A stretch of 35,631 nt of DNA from Thermoplasmatota archaeon. Its GTDB lineage: Archaea > Thermoplasmatota > Thermoplasmata > Thermoplasmatales > Thermoplasmataceae. Within the stretch, counting starts at the first letter, position 1. Every line of letters starts with the position of its first letter. The notes below the pieces were generated by a model. That model was not told the origin of the DNA, ran no database searches, and saw only the letters and a program-made list of their open reading frames with translations. Positions 15,880 to 22,546 of the stretch are shown here, piece by piece. The stretch lies in contig JAMDAM010000041.1 of assembly GCA_023484805.1 (NCBI GenBank), forward strand, positions 1 through 35,631, in the 5' to 3' direction. A program made the translations under genes and the position numbers.

Positions 15880-16029
15880 ATGGTTTCAGAGGGAATAGAA
15901 GACTATAGCAAGGTACCCGTTGAAAAAGTTAGATTCAGCAAGGGAGTTAAAGTGGCTTTCTGGTTCCTGCGAATTTACATAATCCTGATGGTATTGCTCG
16001 TGATTGTTGGTTTTTCACACGTTGTTTAA
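15880..16029 (+). CDS. Small tail-anchored membrane protein after NRAMP, 5' end disrupted or unusual
   Basis: I do not recognise this family. From ATG 15880 the frame gives 49 residues with a charged N-terminal half and one C-terminal membrane segment (about 25-45, rich in I, L and V). Protein-like sequence continues upstream in the same frame (ending EDEKGLQEF) but contains no start codon back to a TAG at 15820. In another frame an ATG at 15804 overlaps the NRAMP stop as ATGA, the usual sign of a coupled start. It encodes MNEGDIDVRK up to an AAAA run at 15831-15834, and skipping one base there joins it to the long frame, giving about 74 residues. The gene may be recoded, recently broken, or affected by a one-base sequence error. 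Confidence 0.45.
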   Translation: MVSEGIEDYSKVPVEKVRFSKGVKVAFWFLRIYIILMVLLVIVGFSHVV

Positions 16030-16061
16030 CTCTTGTGAACGGGGGGTGAAAGCAAACAAAA

Positions 16062-16423
16062 ATGTATTGCATTGACAATGGGTTCATCCGCTCAAGCGCT
16101 TACGAGAACAGGCGAGATCGGGGAGTGCTTTACAAAAATGCTGTCGCCGTAGAACTTCTCAGAAGATCTCACATAGAAAAACCCAAATTATATTTGTCGA
16201 GCAAGAAAATGTGATAAAGGAACCTATCCATGTCTGTACCGATCCTTCGCAAGCATCAACGAGAGAGAAGGAGATAAGGTCCCTGATCACAGGATCGGAG
16301 ATACTCGGTTGCAAAGAACTCACTGTAGTTACGGACTCTGCAGAGAAAAATGAACAACAGGAGTGGTTTGGTGTTAGCAGGAATATTAAGTGGATTCCTC
16401 TCTGGAAGTGGCTCATCTCATGA
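16062..16423 (+). pseudogene. Remnant of a DUF4143-type archaeal ATPase (C-terminal part only)
   Basis: Two adjoining pieces in different frames match the C-terminal domain of the AAA_14/DUF4143 ATPases common in archaea. The first piece (16062-16205) has KMYCIDNGFI, then GVLYKNAVAVELLRR, like the family's YxIDxGL and E-N-x-V-x-x-E-L-x-R-R. The second begins around 16185 in another frame with IIFVEQENVIKE, the counterpart of the family's VDFVV-K-E stretch. It continues through HVCTD, TREKEIRSLI and GCKELTVVT to PLWKWLIS at the stop (16421-16423). The tryptophan-rich region between them is shortened and out of frame, and the whole N-terminal ATPase domain is absent. These ATPases are often mobile or horizontally acquired; this copy cannot be functional as an ATPase. 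Confidence 0.65.
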
Positions 16424-16744
16424 GTAGATTTCTGCAGGTATTCCAACCGTGAAACAACAGTTTTCAGTGAAAAAGGCGTTACAGTTTGATTGATTTCTTT
16501 TTGATCAAATCCCGTTCACTTTATTCTCACCACCATCGCTACGCTCTAAATCTTTTTTCTAAGTGGTGAGTTCTGCTCCCTACAGATGAATCTCGTCCAA
16601 CTGTCATATCTCTATCTCCGTGGGAAGCTGTTTCCAAAAATAAATCCAGTGTCCAGGAGCCCGTCAAACCCCATTTCTAGATTTCCATTTGGTGACCACG
16701 TTTTGTGTCTGTTGCCGGTAGAGCTATGGCAATCATCATGGAAG
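16424..16744. other. Gene-free stretch of about 320 bases with an inverted repeat
   Basis: I see no convincing gene here. It contains an 8-bp perfect inverted repeat, CTCACCAC (16526-16533) and GTGGTGAG (16563-16570), separated by 29 bases that include a T-rich run. A smaller one is TTTGAT/ATCAAA (16485-16490 with 16504-16509). The stretch lies between the DUF4143 remnant and the 3' end of the convergent amt gene. It may be the decayed flank of a mobile element or hold 3' ends of both transcripts. Confidence 0.35.
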
Positions 16745-18097
16745 TTACTTGGCCTCATATGCAGCTTCTATAATCTCTTTCTTTTCCGACATGGGCACGG
16801 TTTCATTGACCGTTATTCCCCCTATGGCCTCCCCTATTGCCCACATTGTCATGAAAGATATTGTGAATACCACAGCTACGACCACAACTACGCCCAGAAG
16901 TTCAATACCCAACTGGCTGAGCGCGTTAATTCCTCCTCCAAAAAATAGACCAGAGGGTAGCGAAGGATTTCCTGATGCCGTAGCATAGGAATTCTGTGTA
17001 AAGAACGCAATCATGGATATCCCGAATATTCCACCTACAAAGTGTCCCGGAAACAGACCGACCGGATCGGTAAGCCATTTCAGCTTTGAAAAGTATTTTT
17101 CGCTGATTATGAAAAGTGGACCACCGAGCAGCCCCAAGACAAATGCACTGCCAGGACTCACGAAGCCGGCAACCGGAGTAATTATGATAAGACCCATAAG
17201 AATTCCATTTACTCCGTGAAGTATTCCTGGATTTTCCCCCTTATCAAGGTAGCTAAAAAACATCACCGAAATGAAAGCTGCAGCGGATGCAAGAAATGTT
17301 GTGATTACGACCACTGGCACGTCGCCGTTGAACGCCAGAACACTGCCTGGATTGAATCCAAACCATCCCACCCATAGAAGTAGGATCGAAAGTGTTATCC
17401 ATCCTTCACTGATGTGTATACTGATTCTTGGACTCTCTTTCAGCCCCTTTGCCTTTTCCTCTCTCCAAATTTGGTAAACAATGCCTAGACCGGCTGCGCC
17501 CGCTGCACCGTGTACGACGAGCCCACCGGCAAAATCTCTCATTCCCAATCCGTAGAGCCATCCAGAAGGGTTCCATATCCATGCTGCCGGAAGGTTCCAG
17601 ATGACCACGAAGTAAACTATGGAATAGATGAAAAAAGCCTTGAATTTCACCTTGTTCAGAAGGATCACTGCCACAAGGGCCAGTGTAACTGACGCAAATG
17701 CCGACTCGAACAGATAGTAGGTTCCGGTTGTCAGGTATGTTCCAAACCCGGTGGACGACATTGACCACCATACATTTGTAAGCGACCCAGCGGAGTATGG
17801 AGAAAATGCACCAAGTAGAAGACCTGATGGATAGAGGGGGTTACCTATTATTCCATCCAGCGTCGGAGCGAAAGCCGTGTTGAAACCAACTATTGCCATG
17901 ACAAAAAGAGCTGTTGCACTTATGGCAATAGTCTTAAGTAAGCTGTGATTAAAGTCGTCTCCAAGTTCACCAACCTCAAGAAAACCGACCGCAATAGTCA
18001 TCATGAATACTAAAACCGCGGCAATAACAACCCATAAATTGTTTATCAGATAGCTTGGAAAAAATACGCTCAATACCTGATCAGGACTCAATAACAT
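16745..18097 (-). CDS. amt: Ammonium transporter (Amt family)
   Basis: This is a trimeric membrane channel for ammonium uptake with about 11 membrane segments over 450 residues. The Amt signature DFAGGLVVHGAAGAAG (188-203) contains the conserved Asp188 and the first pore histidine, His196. The second, His352, lies in FPGHFVGG. FGFNPGS and the GxxHGVNG stretch are also typical. Many amt genes are followed by glnK; no PII gene is present here. GGGAG ends four bases before ATG 18097, so the message is probably led rather than leaderless, as for the NRAMP gene. The C-terminal cytoplasmic tail is short and acidic/basic (ends EAAYEAK). Family assignment is secure. Confidence 0.95.
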   Translation of the reverse strand: MLLSPDQVLSVFFPSYLINNLWVVIAAVLVFMMTIAVGFLEVGELGDDFNHSLLKTIAISATALFVMAIVGFNTAFAPTLDGIIGNPLYPSGLLLGAFSPYSAGSLTNVWWSMSSTGFGTYLTTGTYYLFESAFASVTLALVAVILLNKVKFKAFFIYSIVYFVVIWNLPAAWIWNPSGWLYGLGMRDFAGGLVVHGAAGAAGLGIVYQIWREEKAKGLKESPRISIHISEGWITLSILLLWVGWFGFNPGSVLAFNGDVPVVVITTFLASAAAFISVMFFSYLDKGENPGILHGVNGILMGLIIITPVAGFVSPGSAFVLGLLGGPLFIISEKYFSKLKWLTDPVGLFPGHFVGGIFGISMIAFFTQNSYATASGNPSLPSGLFFGGGINALSQLGIELLGVVVVVAVVFTISFMTMWAIGEAIGGITVNETVPMSEKKEIIEAAYEAK

Positions 18098-18178
18098 CCA
18101 TCTCCCATGAAGGGCTTGATCACTCTGCGATTTCTAAAGCTGAAGCCTTACATGTATGGCTAGAAAAAAATTAAAGGC

Positions 18179-18649
18179 TTATTTTGCAGCAGTATCTGGA
18201 AAGTCGATCCTTATCTGCCAGTCCCTCTTATTCTGGATTACCGATGCACCGAGTCCTGCAGACCTTATGTAGGAAAGATTCCTCTGAGCTTCTGCCTCAG
18301 ACTGGCAGTGGATGAAGAGGGAGTCGTAGCCAAGCTCAGGCATTTCCGCCTGTTTTCCGAACATATCCTTGATCTTCTCGATGGAACTGAGGAAATCAGG
18401 CTCGCTAACGTGGAAAGTCCCTTTCCTTATCCTTTCGATGCCTCTTTCCCTTAAGCTGGCATAGACAAGGCTGTTTATCTTTCCAGATATCTGCCTTCCG
18501 GAAGGGGTAGTAAATCCTGTGACAGACATGAAACCGCCAAACAGCAGAGCAACTGCTCCGATGAACAGTGAATTCACTATAATGAGGTAAACGCCGAGAG
18601 CCAGGGCAAGAACGCCAATGACACTCCTGAATGCATGCACAATTTTCAT
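18179..18649 (-). CDS. Two-TM protein of unknown function with a possible SPOR-like C-terminal domain
   Basis: I do not recognise this 156-residue protein. Two hydrophobic segments (about 8-28 and 29-46) form a hairpin, followed by a basic helix region (about 55-80) and a soluble C-terminal domain (about 105-155). That domain reads as beta-alpha-beta: DSLFIHCQS, then SEAEAQRNLSYIRSAGLG, then ASVIQNKRDWQIRID. This order resembles SPOR domains, which bind glycan strands in bacteria. The likeness is by eye and archaea lack murein, so no function follows. A TATA-like GATAAAAG is centred about 26 bases before the ATG, indicating a leaderless single-gene transcript. It faces no obvious partner; amt ends its own upstream region next to the stop. 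Confidence 0.7.
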   Translation of the reverse strand: MKIVHAFRSVIGVLALALGVYLIIVNSLFIGAVALLFGGFMSVTGFTTPSGRQISGKINSLVYASLRERGIERIRKGTFHVSEPDFLSSIEKIKDMFGKQAEMPELGYDSLFIHCQSEAEAQRNLSYIRSAGLGASVIQNKRDWQIRIDFPDTAAK

Positions 18650-18729
18650 AAATGAAAGCCGGCTAAAATACTTTTATCGGTAACTGCTATTTCTGATCAA
18701 AAAATACGATACGCGGGGCAAGGGAATTT

Positions 18730-19245
18730 TCATGTGATCCAGTAAGCCATGAAAACGTCGTCGACGTAATTGCCGTCGATCTTGAACTGCCTGGCCCTGA
18801 CGCCTTCAATGGTGAACCCAATCTTCTTGTAAACTTCGATGGCTTTTGTATTTGTGGAAAACACCTCAAGGCCTATCTTCTCTATGCCCTTTGATCGGGA
18901 CCATTCTATGGCATTCTCTATGAGTCTTGTTCCATGCCCCTTTGACCTGTGACCGCTCCGGATCGCAATGCCAAGCGAGGCAGTGTGTCGGTTTTTCTTG
19001 TACATGCCTCTCTGTAGCGTCAAAACCCCAACTATTTCTGATCCATAATCCAGGACCAGGGTAAGATCCTCTATATTCCTGAGCCGGTCCTGCTCTCCCC
19101 TTTCTGTCAGCAGGTAGTATTCACTCACAAGGAATACGCGCTCGTCCATAACTGACTGCATGCATTCTATAATTCCTCTTGCATCGGGAATGCGTGCCTC
19201 CCTGATGATATATTCCTGGGGGTCGAGAGACTTCTTTCTAAGCAT
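18730..19245 (-). CDS. GNAT family N-acetyltransferase
   Basis: This is an acetyl-CoA-dependent acetyltransferase, closest by eye to the RimI/RimJ/RimL and PhnO-like single-domain group. The 171-residue protein has the core beta strand EIVGVLTL, then LGIAIRSGHRSKGHGTRL (about 91-108) carrying the acetyl-CoA-binding R-x-x-G-x-G/A loop. The conserved motif B, FSTNTKAIEVYKKIGF, follows at about 128-143. The C-terminal strands end in MAYWIT. The substrate could be a protein N-terminus, a ribosomal protein or a small amine; the sequence does not decide. The start is 17 bases after the winged-helix gene stop, so both probably share a transcript. Confidence 0.88.
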   Translation of the reverse strand: MLRKKSLDPQEYIIREARIPDARGIIECMQSVMDERVFLVSEYYLLTERGEQDRLRNIEDLTLVLDYGSEIVGVLTLQRGMYKKNRHTASLGIAIRSGHRSKGHGTRLIENAIEWSRSKGIEKIGLEVFSTNTKAIEVYKKIGFTIEGVRARQFKIDGNYVDDVFMAYWIT

Positions 19246-19262
19246 TTTTCAGCACAGACCGC

Positions 19263-19592
19263 CTATTTCCTGGAAAGCATGCTCCTCAGGCTCTGGTTCA
19301 GGTCGTTTATCTCCTCAACTACGTGCTCAGACTCTTCCAGAACCCTTTCCTTGCTCTTTATGAAATCGGGGGAAATAATGGCACCCTCCTTGGACGCCAG
19401 TATTATGTTGTCGTGCTCCAGCATCCGCAGGCTGTACCTTATCTTGTGCCTGGGTATGCCGGTCTCCTGAGAAATGCGTATTATTCCCTGGGGCTGTTCC
19501 TTGAGAAGGTTCTCTATAATGGATATGTGTCTTCTTAAATTTGCTATGTCTCTAGTTATTTCCCTAAATATTGACTGGCCATCGTCGACCAT
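19263..19592 (-). CDS. Winged-helix DNA-binding protein
   Basis: This 109-residue protein has a short helical N-terminus and a winged helix-turn-helix (about 28-75). The pattern IIRISQETGIPRHKIRYSLR followed by MLEHDNIILAS is a recognition helix and wing of the kind found in archaeal regulators. The C-terminal 35 residues are a charged, heptad-like helix (about 76-107) suited to dimerisation. It probably represses or activates transcription, perhaps its own operon with the GNAT gene. No ligand-binding domain is present. A TATA box at 19613-19622 fits a leaderless start at ATG 19592. The regulon cannot be inferred. Confidence 0.75.
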   Translation of the reverse strand: MVDDGQSIFREITRDIANLRRHISIIENLLKEQPQGIIRISQETGIPRHKIRYSLRMLEHDNIILASKEGAIISPDFIKSKERVLEESEHVVEEINDLNQSLRSMLSRK

Positions 19593-19612
19593 AGCCCATC
19601 AGTTAAGATTGG

Positions 19613-19622
19613 GATATTAAAT
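19613..19622 (-). promoter_or_regulatory. TATA-like box for the winged-helix/GNAT operon
   Basis: The minus strand reads TTTAATATCC, centred about 26 bases before ATG 19592, which predicts a leaderless message. Confidence 0.5.
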
Positions 19623-19629
19623 TATTGCC

Positions 19630-19851
19630 TCACGGATATATTTTTATTCCGTTATCGAATATTTCTACCTTGCCGCTTGAATTTACCAGTTCCAGTATCT
19701 TCTGATCCCTCTGAATTATGTATTCGTCAAAACGCTCCGGGTGTCTGGACTGTGACTTTATCTTTATCGCATTGGATCTCAGCGAGATCTGGAGCTTGAT
19801 CTCAAATTTTTTCCGTTCATCGAAATCAGAAAGATTCACGGTCTTGACCAT
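19630..19851 (-). CDS. Conserved-looking small protein of unknown function (73 aa)
   Basis: I do not recognise this protein. It is soluble and highly charged, with three parts: a strand-rich N-terminus (KKFEIKLQISLRSNAIKIKSQ), a helix (ERFDEYIIQRDQKILELVNSS) and a final hairpin (GKVEIFDNGIKIYP). It has no Cys and no signal peptide. A TATA-like TATTTATTA (19876-19884) lies about 25 to 33 bases upstream of ATG 19851, supporting a real leaderless gene. It is divergent from rtcB, with about 90 bases between the starts, and codirectional with the winged-helix gene, whose promoter lies just after its stop. The regular alternation of hydrophobic residues argues for a folded protein. Confidence 0.6.
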   Translation of the reverse strand: MVKTVNLSDFDERKKFEIKLQISLRSNAIKIKSQSRHPERFDEYIIQRDQKILELVNSSGKVEIFDNGIKIYP

Positions 19852-19941
19852 TTAAGAATTGATTCTCCATCCGTTAATAAATATTTTCAGCCACTGGTCC
19901 CCTGCAAATTATTATTTTCATTGTGAGTATGAACCCATGCG

Positions 19942-21390
19942 ATGGGTTTGGATCTGATAAAGTTCGATGAGTTCACTTACAAAATTCCGGTTATCAGGGA
20001 TAGGGGCATGCGTGTACCGGGCATCATATATTCCAGTGACAGGATGATGGAAACGCTGAAGGATGATCCATCACTGGAGCAGGTGATAAATGTTGCATCT
20101 CTTCCCGGGATAATCAAGGCATCCATTGCCATGCCGGACATCCATCTCGGTTATGGCTTTCCCATAGGCGGTGTTGCTGCCTTCGATTATGAATCGGGTA
20201 TAATCTCGCCCGGAGGCGTCGGATATGACATAAACTGCGGTGTGTCGCTGATGAGGATGGACGTAAAGTATGAGGAAATTTCAGCGAGAATACCTGATCT
20301 TGTAGAGGGGCTATTCAGGGCAATCCCGTCAGGGATGGGATCAAACTCGATAGTCAAGCTGAGTTCCACCGACATGGATGAAATTCTACACTCCGGCCTC
20401 AAATGGGCCATGGAAAATGGATATGCAACGGATGATGACATAGTATCAACAGAAGAGAATGGCACCATGAGCGGTGTCAACACCGATAGCATTTCAAGCG
20501 AAGCCAAGGCGAGGGGAATGAAGCAGATAGGTACGCTCGGCGCGGGAAATCATTTCCTGGAAATCCAGAAAATATCTGAGATTTTCAACCCCGCCATTGC
20601 CGGCGCGTTTGGACTTAACCTCAGCGGGCAGATAGCGGTAATGGTGCATACAGGATCCAGAGGACTGGGGCACCAGGTCGCAACGGACTACATGAAGAAG
20701 CTGAATGAAAATGTGCCGGGAAAGGTGGCATGCCAGAACGACAGGCAGCTCATTTCTGCTGAGATAAATTCCAGAATTGGCCAGGACTACATATCTGCAA
20801 TGAAGGGGGCGGCAAATTTCGCATTTGTCAACAGGCAGATAATCCTGAGCAGGGTGCGTGAAGTGTTCGCTAAGACCCTTGGGAGGTCGCAGGAGGACCT
20901 TTCAATGAAGATAGTCTACGGTCTGGCACATAATATTGCAAAAATAGAAAAACACAATGTGGACGGAGAGGTCATGAATCTCATGGTTCACAGGAAGGGT
21001 GCAACCAGGTCATTTCCAGCAGGATCCGATGCTGTTGGCGGTAAATTCATAAAGACAGGCCAGCCCGTTCTTGTTCCCGGGGATATGGGAAGCGCGTCGT
21101 ACGTTATGGTTGGATCCGAGAAATCAATGGAAGCAAGTTTTGGATCGTCGTGCCATGGAGCCGGGCGTCTGTTGAGCCGGCAAAAATCACTTAAGAGTTT
21201 CAATGACGCTTACGTGGAAAAGAAACTCCGGGAGGCGGGTGTTCTCGTCAGGTCGGCATCGAGAAAAGTTCTTATCGAAGAGGCTCCGGGAAGCTACAAG
21301 GACATCGATGATGTTATTTCTGCAGTTGTTGGTGCCGGACTGGCTTCAAAAGTTGCCAGAAATGTTCCGGTTGGAGTGGTAAAGGGATGA
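19942..21390 (+). CDS. rtcB: RNA-splicing ligase RtcB
   Basis: RtcB is the GTP- and Mn-dependent ligase that joins tRNA exons through 2',3'-cyclic phosphate and 5'-OH ends. The 482-residue protein is full length with no intein, which some archaeal RtcB genes carry. Visible active-site parts are MPDIHLGYGFPIGG, then GGVGYDINCG with Asp96 and Cys99 as metal ligands, GNHF and HTGSRGLGHQ, the guanylylation motif HRKGATRSFPAG, and GSSCHGAGR near the C-terminus. The start ATG 19942 gives the usual N-terminus. The last four bases overlap the ATG of the following amidohydrolase, so the two genes are translationally coupled. The usual activator, archease, is not next to it. Confidence 0.96.
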   Translation: MGLDLIKFDEFTYKIPVIRDRGMRVPGIIYSSDRMMETLKDDPSLEQVINVASLPGIIKASIAMPDIHLGYGFPIGGVAAFDYESGIISPGGVGYDINCGVSLMRMDVKYEEISARIPDLVEGLFRAIPSGMGSNSIVKLSSTDMDEILHSGLKWAMENGYATDDDIVSTEENGTMSGVNTDSISSEAKARGMKQIGTLGAGNHFLEIQKISEIFNPAIAGAFGLNLSGQIAVMVHTGSRGLGHQVATDYMKKLNENVPGKVACQNDRQLISAEINSRIGQDYISAMKGAANFAFVNRQIILSRVREVFAKTLGRSQEDLSMKIVYGLAHNIAKIEKHNVDGEVMNLMVHRKGATRSFPAGSDAVGGKFIKTGQPVLVPGDMGSASYVMVGSEKSMEASFGSSCHGAGRLLSRQKSLKSFNDAYVEKKLREAGVLVRSASRKVLIEEAPGSYKDIDDVISAVVGAGLASKVARNVPVGVVKG

Positions 21391-22430
21391 CCCTGAAAGA
21401 AATGTATTCCCTGAAGGGAAGGGTATACTGGGATGGGGATTTTCTGGACGGAACGTTGCTTTCAGATGGCAAAGGCGTAGTATTTGAGGAAAGCAGCAAG
21501 ACCTATACGACTGAGGGAACAATCCTGCCTGTGCCTGTAAACTCACACACACACATCGGAGATTCCTTCATCAACTCTGAACCTACCGGTGATCTTCCCT
21601 CCATTGTTGGGCCGGGTGGGTTCAAGGAAAGAGAGCTTGCAAATGTAAGCGACAAAATTGTGATGAATGGAATGCGGCACACAATGGAGTATATGATCAA
21701 GAACTCGTCTCCCGTTTTCATAGATTTCAGGGAGTCGGGAGTGAAAGGGGTGGAGTTGATAAAGAAATCAACTCCTGCCTCCGTATTTCCTGTCATACTC
21801 TCCAGAGGCAATACCAGGGCAGAGACTGAATCCGCCATTGAGGTTTCTGACGGTCTGGGGATCAGCGCTGAAAGAGATGCTGATCACTCACTAATCTCTT
21901 TTTCCTCAAGACTGGCAAAAGAAAGGGGCAGGATATTCTCAATCCACGCAAGTGAGTGGGTTAGGGAAGACATGGATTATGTCATCTCTTTGAACCCTGA
22001 TTTCATAGTCCATTGCATCGAAGCCGATTCCAATGATCTTGATCGCATTTCCCGAATGAAGATTCCCGTTGCGGTAACGCCGAGATCAAACTATTTCTAT
22101 GGAAAGAAGCCAGATTATTCAAATTTCCTTGATCATGAGATAGATATGATGCTGGGAACGGACAATGTCATGGTTTCCACCCCGGACATATACGCGGAGA
22201 TGGACTTCATGTACAAGGTGCAGAAGACATACCATCGCATTTCCCCGGGACAGATCGTGAAGATGGTGTTCCTGAATCCCCACAGGCATCTGAAAAAATT
22301 TCTGGTCAACACCAACTCGCTTTTCCTTCATTTCCCGGAGAAGGCGTTATCATATTATGAAATAGTAACTAAGGCAAGTCTCCTCGATAAGGAAATTGTC
22401 AAAATATGCGGCGCGGAAAAATTGCAATGA
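21387..22430 (+). CDS. Amidohydrolase-superfamily protein, deaminase-like, coupled to rtcB
   Basis: This is a metal-dependent hydrolase of the COG0402 type (cytosine, guanine, SAH/MTA deaminases and chlorohydrolases). The 347 residues retain the expected site: HTH (His54, His56), His187 and Glu190 in IHASEW, His209 in IVHCIE and Asp259 in LGTDN. The H-x-x-E pattern at the third ligand is typical of deaminases of this group, so an aminated heterocycle or nucleoside is a likely substrate. The small beta-sandwich domain is formed from the N-terminus (about 1-50). An ATGA overlap with rtcB implies equal, coupled expression. The link to RNA ligation is inference; it might handle a modified nucleoside from RNA turnover or simply be a positional neighbour. 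Confidence 0.82.
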   Translation: MTLKEMYSLKGRVYWDGDFLDGTLLSDGKGVVFEESSKTYTTEGTILPVPVNSHTHIGDSFINSEPTGDLPSIVGPGGFKERELANVSDKIVMNGMRHTMEYMIKNSSPVFIDFRESGVKGVELIKKSTPASVFPVILSRGNTRAETESAIEVSDGLGISAERDADHSLISFSSRLAKERGRIFSIHASEWVREDMDYVISLNPDFIVHCIEADSNDLDRISRMKIPVAVTPRSNYFYGKKPDYSNFLDHEIDMMLGTDNVMVSTPDIYAEMDFMYKVQKTYHRISPGQIVKMVFLNPHRHLKKFLVNTNSLFLHFPEKALSYYEIVTKASLLDKEIVKICGAEKLQ

Positions 22431-22494
22431 GACGCCTCTTTTGCCTATGTCCATCGCAGCGGGAATGCTGGATTGGGAGTGGTTGTCGGACACG

Positions 22495-22505
22495 AATATT
22501 TATAT
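22495..22505 (+). promoter_or_regulatory. TATA-like box for the surface protein gene
   Basis: AATATTTATAT lies 42 to 52 bases before the TTG start at 22547. Initiation about 26 bases downstream leaves a leader near 20 bases that contains GAGAGGAAG, a purine-rich ribosome-binding site. Confidence 0.55.
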
Positions 22506-22546
22506 CAAAAGATTTCCTTAGCCCCTAACACGAGAGGAAGATCAGA

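Noticed and set aside
16586-16948. Plus-strand frame with an LPVE-like stretch reminiscent of TnpB C-termini near 16710
   Set aside because: The match is a handful of residues, needs a frameshift, and much of the frame is antisense to amt.
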